Shown in pieces: positions 18,182-27,367 of a stretch of 64,000 bases of DNA (position 1 is the first letter of the stretch; the number at the start of each line of letters is the position of its first letter). The notes beneath the pieces were generated by a model. It saw only the letters and a program-made list of their open reading frames with translations, had not been told where the DNA came from and did no database searches. A program made the translations under genes and the position numbers. The stretch is from Brevirhabdus sp. (GTDB taxonomy: Bacteria; Pseudomonadota; Alphaproteobacteria; Rhodobacterales; Rhodobacteraceae), in assembly GCA_024637315.1 (NCBI GenBank), contig JAGXFH010000050.1, positions 1 to 64,000 of the forward strand, given 5' to 3'.

Positions 18182-18985
18182 TTAGCCGAATTTCGGCTGC
18201 CGTTTCTGCAGGCTGGCCATCACCGCCTCGATCTGGTCGGGCTGGCCGATGATCGCGTTCTGCAGTTCCGCCTCGAGCGCCAGGCCATCGCCGGGGGCGG
18301 CGGTCCAGCTTTCGTCGACGAGGCGCTTGGCTTGCCGCAGAACGTCGGGCGAGCGCTGGCAGAGGGTTTCGGCCTGGTCTTGCGCGGCGGCCAGCGGGTC
18401 GGCGGCGATGCGGGTGATCAGGCCCAGCGACAGGGCTTCCTCGGCATCGAGAATGCGGGCGGTCATGATCAGGTCCTTGGCCTGATCGGCGCGCATCAGG
18501 CCCGGCAGGACCTGGGTGATCCCCATATCGGGGATCAGGCCCCATTTCGCCTCCATGATCGAAAACCGCGCATCCGGGGCGGCGATGCGGAAATCGGCGG
18601 CGAGCGCGATCTGCAGACCGCCGCCGAAGCAGTTGCCGCGAAGCGCGGCGATGACCGGCACGGAAAGCGCCCGGAGGGCGGTGGCGGGATGCTGGAACCA
18701 GTTGGCTTTCCGACCCGGCAGCGGCGTCATCAGGCGCTGGCGCATCTCTTCGATCCGGCCGGCGAATTGCTGAAAGACCGAGGTGTCGAGGCCGGAGCAG
18801 AAGTGATCGCCCGCGCCGGTCAGGATCACGGCGCGCAGGTCGGGCCGGTCAGCCAGCGCCTGGGCGGCGGCGGGAAGCGCCTCGAACATCTCGAGCGTGA
18901 TCGCGTTCATCTTGTCGGGGCGGTTGAGGCAGAGCGTCGCGACGGCGGCGCCTGCCGAGTGATGAGGACCGGATCGGACATTCAA
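18182..18985 (-). CDS. enoyl-CoA hydratase/isomerase (crotonase) family protein
   Basis: A 267-residue crotonase. The oxyanion-hole segments are visible as GDHFCSGLD and LRGNCFGGGLQIALAAD, followed by FSIMEAKWGLIPDMG, whose E and D fit the catalytic positions. The TTG start overlaps the polA stop codon by two bases with GAGG just upstream, so it is translationally coupled to polA. The reaction (hydratase or isomerase) is not fixed. Confidence 0.82.
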   Translation of the reverse strand: MNVRSGPHHSAGAAVATLCLNRPDKMNAITLEMFEALPAAAQALADRPDLRAVILTGAGDHFCSGLDTSVFQQFAGRIEEMRQRLMTPLPGRKANWFQHPATALRALSVPVIAALRGNCFGGGLQIALAADFRIAAPDARFSIMEAKWGLIPDMGITQVLPGLMRADQAKDLIMTARILDAEEALSLGLITRIAADPLAAAQDQAETLCQRSPDVLRQAKRLVDESWTAAPGDGLALEAELQNAIIGQPDQIEAVMASLQKRQPKFG

Positions 18986-21789
18986 TGCGCCTCGGCCCAG
19001 TTGGCGCCCTGCCCGGCATCGACGGTCAGCGGGACCGAGAGCTTGACGGCGGGCATCGCCGCGCCCTCCATCACCTCTCGGACGCGGGCGACGGTCTTGT
19101 CGACCGCGCCTTCGTCGACCTCGAAGATCAGTTCGTCATGGACCTGCAGCAGCATCCGGGCGGGCAGGCCCTCGATCGCCGCGTCCATCCGCACCATCGC
19201 GCGGCGGATGACGTCTGCGGCGGTGCCCTGGATCGGCGCGTTGATCGCGGCGCGGCGGGCGAAGCCGGCATGCGGACCCTTGGCGTTGATCTCGGGCGTG
19301 TGGATCTTGCGGCCGAAGAGGGTCTGGACGTAGCCATGCTTCTTGCCGAACTCTATGGTGGCGTCCATGTAGTCCCGGATGCCGGGGAAGCGTTCGAAAT
19401 AGCGGTCGATGAAGCCCTGCGCCTCGGTGCGCGGGATCCGCAGGTTGCGCGCAAGGCCGAAGCCGGAAATGCCGTAGATCACGCCGAAATTGATCGCTTT
19501 GGCCTTGCGGCGAATATCGGGCGTCATCTGGTCCAGCGGCACATCGAACATTTCCGAGGCGGTCAGGGCGTGGATGTCCTGTCCTTCCCTGAACGCCTGT
19601 TTCAGCGCCTCGATATCGGCGATATGGGCGAGGATGCGCAATTCGATCTGCGAATAATCGAGGCTGACCAGCACCTTGCCGGGCTCGGCGACGAATGCCT
19701 CGCGGATGCGGCGGCCTTCTTCGGTGCGCACGGGGATGTTCTGCAGGTTCGGGTCGGTCGAGGCGAGGCGGCCGGTATTGGCCCCGGCGATGGAATAGCT
19801 GGTGTGAACCCGGCCGGTTTCGGGGTTGATGTGGTCCTGCAGGGCGTCGGTATAGGTGGATTTCAGTTTGGAAAGCTGCCGCCAGTCGAGGATGCGGGCG
19901 GGCAGTTCGTGTTCGGTGGCGAGGTCTTCGAGCACATCCGCGCCGGTGGCATAGGCCCCGGTCTTGCCCTTCTTGCCGCCATCGAGCCCCATCCTGTCGA
20001 ACAGGATCTCGCCCAGCTGTTTCGGGCTGCCGACGTTGAACTTTTCGCCCGCAAGCTCGTGGATCTCGGCCTCGAGTCCCGCCATCTTCTGCGCGAAGGC
20101 GTTGGACATGCGCGACAGCGTGTCGCGATCGACCTTGATCCCGGCCATCTCCATCCGCGCCAGCACCGGCACCAGCGGGCGTTCCAGCGTTTCATAGACG
20201 GTGGTGACGCGGGCGCGATGCAGTTGCGGCTTGAAAAGCTGCCAGAGCCGCAGGGTGATGTCGGCATCCTCGGCGGCGTATTTCACCGCCTCGTCGACCG
20301 GCACCCGGTCGAAGGTGATCATCGACTTGCCCGAGCCCATCAGCGACTTGATCGGGATCGGGATGTGATCGAGGTAGCGTTCCGACAACAGGTCCATGCC
20401 GTGATTGTGCAGGCCCGCATTCATTGCGTAGGACATCAGCATCGTGTCGTCGATCGGCGCGACCGAGATGCCGCGCAGCGCAAGGATCTTGGCGTCGTAT
20501 TTCATGTTCTGGCCGATCTTTAGGACCGCGTCATCCTCGAGCACCGGTTTCAGCATTCTCAGCGCTTCCTCGGCGGTCATCTGATCCGGGGCCAGATCGT
20601 CAGAGCCGAAAAGGTCATCGGTCGCGGAGGCCTTGTGGGTCAGCGGGATGTAACAGGCCCGCCCCGGTTCGACCGACAGCGAGATGCCGACCAGATCGGC
20701 GCGCATTTCGTCCAGGCTGGTGGTCTCGGTATCGACGGCGACATGGCCCAGCGCGTTGATCTGGTCGATCCAGAACTGAAGCGCGGCGGCGTCGCGGACA
20801 CATTCGTATTCCTCATGCGCCCATTCCGCCGAGACATCCGGCAAGTCGGCCGGAATCGAGCTGGCGCCTTCTGGTGTGGTGTCGGGAATGGCGGGGGCCT
20901 CGATGCCCAGTTTCTCGGCGACGCGCTTGGTGAGGGTACGAAACTCCATCTTCGCGAGGAAATCGGTCAGCGCCCTGGGATCGGGATCCTGCACCTCGAG
21001 ATCGTCCAGCGGGATACCCAGCGACATCTCGCAATCCAGTTGCACGAGGCGTTTCGAGAGGCGGATCTGCTCGATATTGTCTAGCAGCGCCTCGCGGCGC
21101 TTGGGCTGCCTGATCTCGGAGGCGCGTTCGAGGAGGGTGTCGAGATCGCCGTATTCGTTGATCAGCAGGGCGGCGGTCTTGATGCCGATGCCGGGCGCGC
21201 CGGGGACGTTGTCGACGCTGTCGCCGGCCAGCGCCTGCACATCGACCACGCGTTCGGGGGCGACGCCGAATTTCTCGATCACGCCGTCGCGGTCGATGCG
21301 CTTGTTCTTCATCGGGTCGAGCATCTCGACGCCGTCGCCGACCAACTGCATCAGGTCCTTGTCGGATGACACGATGGTGACCCGGCCGCCGGCCTTGCGG
21401 GCCTGACAGGCGAAGGTGGCGATGATGTCGTCGGCCTCATAACCCTCGACCTCGATGCAGGAGACATTGAAGGCGCGGGTGGCGTCGCGGGTCAGCGGGA
21501 ATTGCGGCCGCAGGTCTTCGGGCGGCGGCGGGCGCTGGGCCTTGTACTTGTCATAGATATCGTTGCGAAAGCTCTTGCCGGAATAGTCGAAGATGACGGC
21601 GACATGGGTCGGCGCCTCGTCGCCCTTCGATTCTTCGACGATCTTGAAGAGCATGTTGCAGAATCCCGCGACCGCGCCGATCGGCAGGCCATCGGATTTG
21701 CGGGTCAGTGGCGGCAGCGCGTGATAGGCGCGGAAGATGAAGGCCGAGCCGTCGATCAGATGCAGGTGGTGACCCTTGCCGAATGTCAT
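18982..21789 (-). CDS. polA: DNA polymerase I
   Basis: A 935-residue three-domain polymerase. Residues 1-290 form the 5'-3' exonuclease (HLIDGSAFIFRAYHALPPL, EADDIIAT, VSSDKDLMQLV). A 3'-5' exonuclease with intact VAVDTETTSLDEM follows. The polymerase domain has DYSQIELRILAH, RRKAKAINFGVIYGIS and QVHDELIFEV. It serves repair and Okazaki-fragment processing. The ATG at 21789 directly precedes the conserved N-terminus; the longer frame is rejected. Confidence 0.95.
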   Translation of the reverse strand: MTFGKGHHLHLIDGSAFIFRAYHALPPLTRKSDGLPIGAVAGFCNMLFKIVEESKGDEAPTHVAVIFDYSGKSFRNDIYDKYKAQRPPPPEDLRPQFPLTRDATRAFNVSCIEVEGYEADDIIATFACQARKAGGRVTIVSSDKDLMQLVGDGVEMLDPMKNKRIDRDGVIEKFGVAPERVVDVQALAGDSVDNVPGAPGIGIKTAALLINEYGDLDTLLERASEIRQPKRREALLDNIEQIRLSKRLVQLDCEMSLGIPLDDLEVQDPDPRALTDFLAKMEFRTLTKRVAEKLGIEAPAIPDTTPEGASSIPADLPDVSAEWAHEEYECVRDAAALQFWIDQINALGHVAVDTETTSLDEMRADLVGISLSVEPGRACYIPLTHKASATDDLFGSDDLAPDQMTAEEALRMLKPVLEDDAVLKIGQNMKYDAKILALRGISVAPIDDTMLMSYAMNAGLHNHGMDLLSERYLDHIPIPIKSLMGSGKSMITFDRVPVDEAVKYAAEDADITLRLWQLFKPQLHRARVTTVYETLERPLVPVLARMEMAGIKVDRDTLSRMSNAFAQKMAGLEAEIHELAGEKFNVGSPKQLGEILFDRMGLDGGKKGKTGAYATGADVLEDLATEHELPARILDWRQLSKLKSTYTDALQDHINPETGRVHTSYSIAGANTGRLASTDPNLQNIPVRTEEGRRIREAFVAEPGKVLVSLDYSQIELRILAHIADIEALKQAFREGQDIHALTASEMFDVPLDQMTPDIRRKAKAINFGVIYGISGFGLARNLRIPRTEAQGFIDRYFERFPGIRDYMDATIEFGKKHGYVQTLFGRKIHTPEINAKGPHAGFARRAAINAPIQGTAADVIRRAMVRMDAAIEGLPARMLLQVHDELIFEVDEGAVDKTVARVREVMEGAAMPAVKLSVPLTVDAGQGANWAEAH

Positions 21790-21986
21790 GCCGCGCTCTC
21801 CGGTTTCGCCTTGCCGGGCAGTGATGCCATGTTTGCGGATCGGGTTCCAGATGGGCGTGGCCGATCCCGGCACGAAGACCCCATGCGACCGAGACTCTGG
21901 CAGCCCGGATCAGGTGGCATGGACGGCCGCAACGCGACCGGTAACAGCCGAATGCCGATGAAACCGAGCGGCGTCCGGCTTGTTGC

Positions 21987-22169
21987 TCACGTCGCCTTCC
22001 CGGCGAACTCCTGATGCACGAACCGCTTGTCGCAGTAGCCGCATTCGACCCAGCCCTTGTCCCGCGGGATCTGCAGCCAGACGCGCGGGTGGCCAAGGCC
22101 CGGACCGCTGCCGTCGCAGGCGACTTTCCAGCTGGTCACTACTTCGGTTTCGGGCGCGTCTGTTGTCAT
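21987..22169 (-). CDS. small zinc-finger (CHCC type) protein
   Basis: A 60-residue protein with C-x(n)-H...C-x2-C: the cysteine in KVACDGSG, the histidine in [11 protein letters not shown] and the CGYC pair in [11 protein letters not shown]. This is the zf-CHCC fold related to the C-terminus of complex I subunit NDUFS6, found as a small protein in alphaproteobacteria. The ATG at 22169 (MTTDAPET) is preferred because upstream residues are unlike the family. It lies upstream of polA on the same strand. Confidence 0.8.
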   Translation of the reverse strand: MTTDAPETEVVTSWKVACDGSGPGLGHPRVWLQIPRDKGWVECGYCDKRFVHQEFAGKAT

Positions 22170-22254
22170 CGGCTCTCTCTTGCGGTTGTGGCGGACGGGG
22201 CCGCAGTCTAAGTCGGGGCATGATAGCGGATGGCAAGGCACGGGCAAGGCTGGA

Positions 22255-23187
22255 ATGACCGGATATGCGATTGAGATCGAGGCGCTGACTAAGACCTATG
22301 CCGGGCGCCGCGGCGCGCCGGCGCAGGAGGCGTTGAAGGGGATCGACCTGAACATCCCGACCGGATCGATCTTCGGCCTGCTGGGGCCGAACGGCGCGGG
22401 CAAGTCGACGCTGATCAACATCCTGGCCGGGCTGGTGGTCAAGACCTCGGGCAAGGTGCGGATCTGGGGCTTCGATCAGGATATCAACCCGCGCCAGTCG
22501 CGCGCCGCCATCGGGGTGATGCCGCAAGAACTGAACCTCGATCCGTTCTTTTCCCCACGCGGCGCGCTGGAAGTGCAGGCCGGGCTTTACGGCGTGCCGA
22601 AGGCGCAGCGGCGCTCGGACGAGATCCTGGCGATGGTGGGGCTGTCGGACAAGGCCGATGCCTATGCCCGGACGCTGTCGGGCGGGATGCGGCGGCGGCT
22701 GCTGCTGGCCAAGGCGCTGGTGCATTTCCCGCAGATCCTGGTGCTTGATGAACCGACGGCGGGGGTGGATATCGAGTTGCGCCAGATGCTGTGGGCCAAT
22801 GTCCGGCGGCTGAACCGCGAGCGGGGCATGACGATCATCCTGACGACGCATTACCTGGAAGAGGCCGAGGAGATGTGCGACGAGATCGCGATCATGCATC
22901 AGGGCGAAGTGGTGATCCAGGACACCACCCCGGCGCTGCTGGGCCGGATGGACGCGAAAACGCTGGTGATCCATCCCGAGGCGGAGGCGCCCGAGGGGTT
23001 CGCCCTGCCTGAGGGCGTCGAGTTCGACCGCCGCCCGGACGGGTCGGTTGCGCTGAGCTATCGGCGCAGCCAGACCTCGGCCAATGCGATCCTGGAAGCG
23101 GTGCGGGACGCCGGCATCCTGATCCGCGACGTCAAGACCGAAGAGCCGGACCTGCAGGATGTGTTCCTCGATCTGACGCGGGACTGA
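22255..23187 (+). CDS. ABC transporter ATP-binding protein (ABC-2 exporter type)
   Basis: A 310-residue ATPase. Walker [10 protein letters not shown] begins at residue 44, the signature is LSGGM and Walker B is [12 protein letters not shown], followed by the switch histidine in LTTHYLEE. The C-terminal 80 residues are the usual extension of DrrA/YadG-type exporters. The membrane partner normally follows at once, but here an intergenic element and accessory DNA follow instead. The partner is therefore displaced or lost. Confidence 0.88.
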   Translation: MTGYAIEIEALTKTYAGRRGAPAQEALKGIDLNIPTGSIFGLLGPNGAGKSTLINILAGLVVKTSGKVRIWGFDQDINPRQSRAAIGVMPQELNLDPFFSPRGALEVQAGLYGVPKAQRRSDEILAMVGLSDKADAYARTLSGGMRRRLLLAKALVHFPQILVLDEPTAGVDIELRQMLWANVRRLNRERGMTIILTTHYLEEAEEMCDEIAIMHQGEVVIQDTTPALLGRMDAKTLVIHPEAEAPEGFALPEGVEFDRRPDGSVALSYRRSQTSANAILEAVRDAGILIRDVKTEEPDLQDVFLDLTRD

Positions 23188-24081
23188 GGGCCGGAATCGC
23201 GGTCCCGGATTGTTCGGGAAGAGGCGGCGTCCACATGTGGACGGAGAGCACTATCATTTAAAATCAAATGTTTGCGAAATTCCGTTTGGACTTTGTTAAG
23301 AGAGTCGAAGGGGCGTTCGGTGGGGGTTGACACAACGGCTGGGAGCATCGTGCCCGAGCCGGCGGCGGTCAGGATTGCCGATCCCGGGCGCAGGGCGGAG
23401 GCGCATGTCTGCTCTGCGGGACGGAGCGGAAGGTCGCTACGGGGGCAACGAGGGCTGACCTGAGCGGCGGCAACGCGCAGGAAACACCCTTTGCAAATTC
23501 ACCGGGACCGTCGGTTGCCGATGTGAAGAGAGCAAATGTCTGCCGCGATGCCGCGCACGAAACCAGACATGGAACGCAGGTCCAGCATCCTTGCCCGGGC
23601 GGTCGCCAGCCGTGCCGACCTTCCGGCTGTTCGCTGCGGGTGCACGGGTCTCGTTCGCAGTTGCGGCACGGCCGGCGCGGAGAGCGGATCGCAAACCCGT
23701 ACACGTGCAGCATCGCGCTTTTTCAGGTTGCGAACAGCGACCGCTCATTGTCCAGCCCCGGACGATAAAGCCAAGTCTCGACTTCACGGCTGAACTGGTG
23801 GCCATACTGGCCGCCAAGATCAGGGCCTGTGTCGGCTGTCATGCACGAAACAAGGGCCAACCTATTGATCACCTGACGAAACCAGATCAAGAGTGCTGGA
23901 CACGGCCAACATCTGTTGCGCACAATTTGCATGGATCAGTTCCCGAAAATCGACCTCGCCTTCAGTGCAACTGCGCTGGTCTGATCCGAAGCGCAGACCT
24001 TGGCGCCCACGATATTCCTTGCGAGTTGATTTTGTGTAGTGGAAGTCTTCGCTTGCGGCGATATTCGAACCAGGGGGACTG
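23188..24081. other. intergenic region with three-part element, copy 2
   Basis: About 890 bases between an ABC ATPase gene and the SulP gene. Apart from the element at 23228-23331 I see no gene with family motifs or a good start signal. This stretch is the transition into the accessory island. Confidence 0.6.
23228..23331 (+). repeat. three-part intergenic element, copy 2
   Basis: Palindrome CGTCCACATGTGGACG at 23228-23243, TTTG-N7-TTAA at 23285-23299 and GGTGGGGGTTGAC at 23319-23331. Offsets from the core dyad (67 and 90 bases) equal those of copy 1 at 1843-1947. Weaker similarity continues downstream, with CGATCCCGG about 48-50 bases past TTGAC in both copies. Confidence 0.6.
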
Positions 24082-26328
24082 ATGGACGCCTTGAATCCTG
24101 ATCTCACAAAACTGTCGCCGTCCAGGCCCAGGCAAATTGGCGACGTGTCACCCGATCGGGTGAACGCGGTTCGCGGCTCTTTGATCGGTGTGGTTCTTGG
24201 CGTGGATGCCGTGGGGCATTGCATCGCTCTGGCGACCCTGTGTTTTGCAGGCGGGCTTGTCGGCGGGTTGGGGCTTGCGGCAGCTTTGTTTCTGATATCG
24301 ACGGCAGCGATGGCACTTACCCTGGTGTTCCGCTCTGCCCTGCCCAATGCGATCGGGATTGCGCAAGACACATCAATCGCAATTCTCGCGCCCGCAGTCG
24401 CCATGGCCGCCGCCGCCGCTGGTGGGGAAGAGGGCGCTCGCATTGCCACGGCACTTGCGGTCATCGGCTCTGCCGCCGTGCTGTCCGGGATTACCTTCGT
24501 CGTGGTCGGACAACTGGGCCTTGGCAATCTCGTCCGGCTGATGCCCTATCCGGTGGCGGCGGGTTTTCTGGCCAGTTCCGGCTGGTTGCTCGTTCTGGCC
24601 GCGATCCTGATCCTGTCCGGGGTGAGCACGGTTGCCGACGTACCTGCGCGGTTGGCCGAAGTGGATGTCTGGGCCCTGCTCCTGCCAGCCGTGGCGCTGG
24701 CCGCCATGCTGATGCTGACAATCCGGCACAGGCACGGTGTCTTCCTTTTTGTCGCTGTGGTCCTTGCCGCAATTGCCGTGTTCTACGCGACGATCGCCCT
24801 GACTGGCATTGGCGTGGAAAATGCACGCGTCAGGGGGTTCTTGCCGCTGCAATCAACAGCACTCTTGCCAGAGGGCCACGATGCGCTTGGCTTGTATCGG
24901 CAGGTCGACTGGGCTGCTGTCGCGCAGACAGCTCCGGTTCTTTTTGCCGTGGTCTTGATCAACCTGATGGGTGTGTTGCTGAACATCTCGGGAATAGAAC
25001 TGGTTGCGCGAAGGGATGTTGACGTCAATCGTGAATTGCGGCTGACCGGCTGGACCAATCTGGCCATCGGCAGCGTCGGCGGTCTGACAAGCTTCTTGAC
25101 CAGCGGTTCTACCGCCGTTGCGAACAAGGCCGCCCCCGCCGGACGTGCGGTCGGAATCGCCTTCACTGTGGTCATCATGATCGGGTTCCTGCTGGCGGGG
25201 CCGACGGTCGCCTCGGTGCCGGTCTTCGTCGCAGCCGGACTTTTGCTTTTCATCGGTGCGTCGATGCTGGAGGACTGGCTGGTCAAGTCGTACTGGCGCC
25301 TTGTTACGGCAGACTGGCTGATCATTCTTGGCATTGTCATCGTGACGATCTTCATTGGCATCTTGCAGGCCATCATCGTCGGTCTTGGGCTGGCCGTTCT
25401 GGCCTTTGCCATAGGGTATGCCCGACTTCCGGTGATCCGGCAGGCGACCGACGCCCGCTACCGCCGCAGCACTTTGCAACGCCCCCCGGAAGAGGACGCC
25501 GTTCTGACCGAGCATGGCGCCCGGATCCGCATCCTGCAGCTTCAAGGCTATCTGTTCTTCGGCTCGCTGGACCGGATGATCCGCAGCCTTGGTGCCGAGA
25601 TGGATGCCGTGTGCGCGGGCCATGGGGCCAAGGGGATGGTGATCCTCGATCTTGCAGCCGTGACCGGACTGGATTCGGCCGGATGCGCGGCCCTGAGCAA
25701 GCTCGGCGATCAGGCGCGCGCGCGCGGTGTCAGCATGCATCTGGCGGCGATGCCCGATGGCATGCGCCACACCATCGAGCGCTGGGGTCTTGATCTGTCG
25801 GCCAGGGCCGGGCTGCAGTCCTGGCTTTCGGTCGATACCGCACTTGAGGCCTGCGAAACCGCTTTGATCGCGGTCGAGCTTGGCAGCGGGCATCGGGTTT
25901 CGATCAACGGCCGCCTCAAACTTCTGGGTCATGCGCATCCCCGAATTGCCGATCTGCTGGACATGATGGAAAAGAACCTGCTCGATACGGGCGACACGCT
26001 GATCAGGAGCGGCACATGTTCGGGTGATGTCTATTTTCTGGATTCCGGTCGCCTTGCCGTCATGATTGCATCGAAGACAAGCGCGCCGAAACGGGTATCG
26101 TCGCTGGCTGCGGGCGCCGTGGTCGGCGAGGTTGCGCGCTACCGCGACAGCTTGCGCACGGCCGATGTCGTGGCCGAAGAGCCCTGTGTAGTCTACCGCC
26201 TTCCGGAAGACGTTCTGAACCGGCTTGAGCACGAAGACCGCGATCTGGCGGCGCTTGTCCATGCCATCATGGCCACCGCGCTGGCCGAAAAGGTGGCACA
26301 GACAAGCAGGCTGTTCTCGAGCAGTTGA
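24082..26328 (+). CDS. SulP-family transporter with STAS and cyclic-nucleotide-binding domains
   Basis: A 748-residue protein. About residues 30-440 form the SulP/SLC26 membrane domain (roughly 11-12 helices). Residues about 470-570 are a STAS domain (MVILDLAAVTGLDSAG). Residues about 600-735 form a cNMP-binding domain with a full phosphate cassette, GEVARYRDSLRTADV at 682-696, whose Arg692 matches the cAMP-binding arginine. SulP proteins move anions such as sulfate or bicarbonate. The cNMP domain suggests gating by the product of the cyclase at 32135-35560. AGGGGG precedes the ATG. It converges on the cyclase operon. Confidence 0.85.
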   Translation: MDALNPDLTKLSPSRPRQIGDVSPDRVNAVRGSLIGVVLGVDAVGHCIALATLCFAGGLVGGLGLAAALFLISTAAMALTLVFRSALPNAIGIAQDTSIAILAPAVAMAAAAAGGEEGARIATALAVIGSAAVLSGITFVVVGQLGLGNLVRLMPYPVAAGFLASSGWLLVLAAILILSGVSTVADVPARLAEVDVWALLLPAVALAAMLMLTIRHRHGVFLFVAVVLAAIAVFYATIALTGIGVENARVRGFLPLQSTALLPEGHDALGLYRQVDWAAVAQTAPVLFAVVLINLMGVLLNISGIELVARRDVDVNRELRLTGWTNLAIGSVGGLTSFLTSGSTAVANKAAPAGRAVGIAFTVVIMIGFLLAGPTVASVPVFVAAGLLLFIGASMLEDWLVKSYWRLVTADWLIILGIVIVTIFIGILQAIIVGLGLAVLAFAIGYARLPVIRQATDARYRRSTLQRPPEEDAVLTEHGARIRILQLQGYLFFGSLDRMIRSLGAEMDAVCAGHGAKGMVILDLAAVTGLDSAGCAALSKLGDQARARGVSMHLAAMPDGMRHTIERWGLDLSARAGLQSWLSVDTALEACETALIAVELGSGHRVSINGRLKLLGHAHPRIADLLDMMEKNLLDTGDTLIRSGTCSGDVYFLDSGRLAVMIASKTSAPKRVSSLAAGAVVGEVARYRDSLRTADVVAEEPCVVYRLPEDVLNRLEHEDRDLAALVHAIMATALAEKVAQTSRLFSSS

Positions 26329-26587
26329 ACGGGGGGCGGTCGCGTCGATCCGTTCGGGCCTCGTGTTCGGGCCATGCAGACCCTGTCCACCAGGCGCAGG
26401 CTTTCCGACCGCAACCAAGGCGGCCAGATTCGCGATACAGGTCAGGAGATGCGCCGTCTGATCCAGACCGACCCAATGCCAAGCCGGACCACGATCTGCG
26501 CTTTGGCCCAGTCGAAATGCTGGTGGAAATCGGCAGCGTGTTGCTTCAGCTGAAACAGGGTCAGCGCGACCACAAGACCGAACGTGT

Positions 26588-27352
26588 TCATTGCAGCGCT
26601 GCCTGCGCCGACAAACGTGCATTCGCACGCATCAGCTTGCGTCCGGTGTCAAGGCTCATGGCGTTTTCCAACAGGATCCGGAAATCGGGATCGCGTGCGG
26701 TCAGCCGTCTGAGGGAGTTGCCAGAGATCAGGAATAGCCGCGATGGGGATGCGATTTGCACTGTGGCCGAGGCTTCTCCGGCCGAGAGCACATTCATCTC
26801 TCCTACCAGCCCGGAGGCGATCGCCCCAATCATCTGGGCGCCCGATGTTACCTGGGCTTGACCATCCGCCAGATAGTAAAGGTTCGTCACCGGTGCTCCC
26901 TCTTCGGTCAGTTTTGCCCCTTCCTCGGCATCGACCCAGTTGCCCTTGTTCAGAAAACGCCGGGCAATGGGTGCCGGGAAGTCGGGAAAGACCTGGCGCA
27001 ACATGGCCTGTTCCTCGGTTGAAAACCGGACACGGCTATTCATCCACGCAAGACGCGCGATGCCCATCAGGCTGATGACGATCCACGATATCTGAATGAT
27101 CGCTGAAGACAGGTTGAACGCGACCATCAAGCTGATCAGAACCAGGCTGGAAGCACACAGGTTCAGGAGCGCATAGGTATAACCACTGCCGCGCAGAATG
27201 CCGAACTGAAGCAGCGCGTAGGAGCCCAGGTAGAGCACCACGCCCGCAAGACCGGCGGCGTTGAACGCCTCTTTTGTCGAGAACTGTTCCAAGTTTGGGA
27301 CTCCACGAGAATTTTCCACCCCTGCAAGAGGGAACTGGACTGCCTGGACCAA
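26588..27352 (-). CDS. three-helix membrane protein with degenerate cNMP-binding domain
   Basis: A 254-residue protein with three membrane helices at about 32-102 (VVLYLGSYALLQFG, YTYALLNLCASSLVLIS, IIQISWIVISLMG) in the style of CBU_0592-like proteins. A CRP-type cNMP fold follows at about 115-230. The phosphate cassette reads GEMNVLSAGEASATV from residue 184: the arginine expected at 194 is alanine, so cAMP binding is doubtful. The layout (three helices plus cNMP fold) recalls Popeye-domain proteins. The start is a TTG; a later TTG at 27292 with GGAG upstream is an alternative. It is the last gene of the cyclase operon. Confidence 0.65.
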   Translation of the reverse strand: MVQAVQFPLAGVENSRGVPNLEQFSTKEAFNAAGLAGVVLYLGSYALLQFGILRGSGYTYALLNLCASSLVLISLMVAFNLSSAIIQISWIVISLMGIARLAWMNSRVRFSTEEQAMLRQVFPDFPAPIARRFLNKGNWVDAEEGAKLTEEGAPVTNLYYLADGQAQVTSGAQMIGAIASGLVGEMNVLSAGEASATVQIASPSRLFLISGNSLRRLTARDPDFRILLENAMSLDTGRKLMRANARLSAQAALQ

Positions 27353-27367
27353 CAGGTTTCGCTTTCC

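Noticed and set aside
23591-24082. 163-residue plus-strand frame before the SulP gene
   Set aside because: No start signal and no motif; codon pattern unlike flanking genes.
24853-26628. 591-residue minus-strand open frame
   Set aside because: Antisense shadow of the SulP-STAS-cNMP gene, whose domains are clear on the plus strand.
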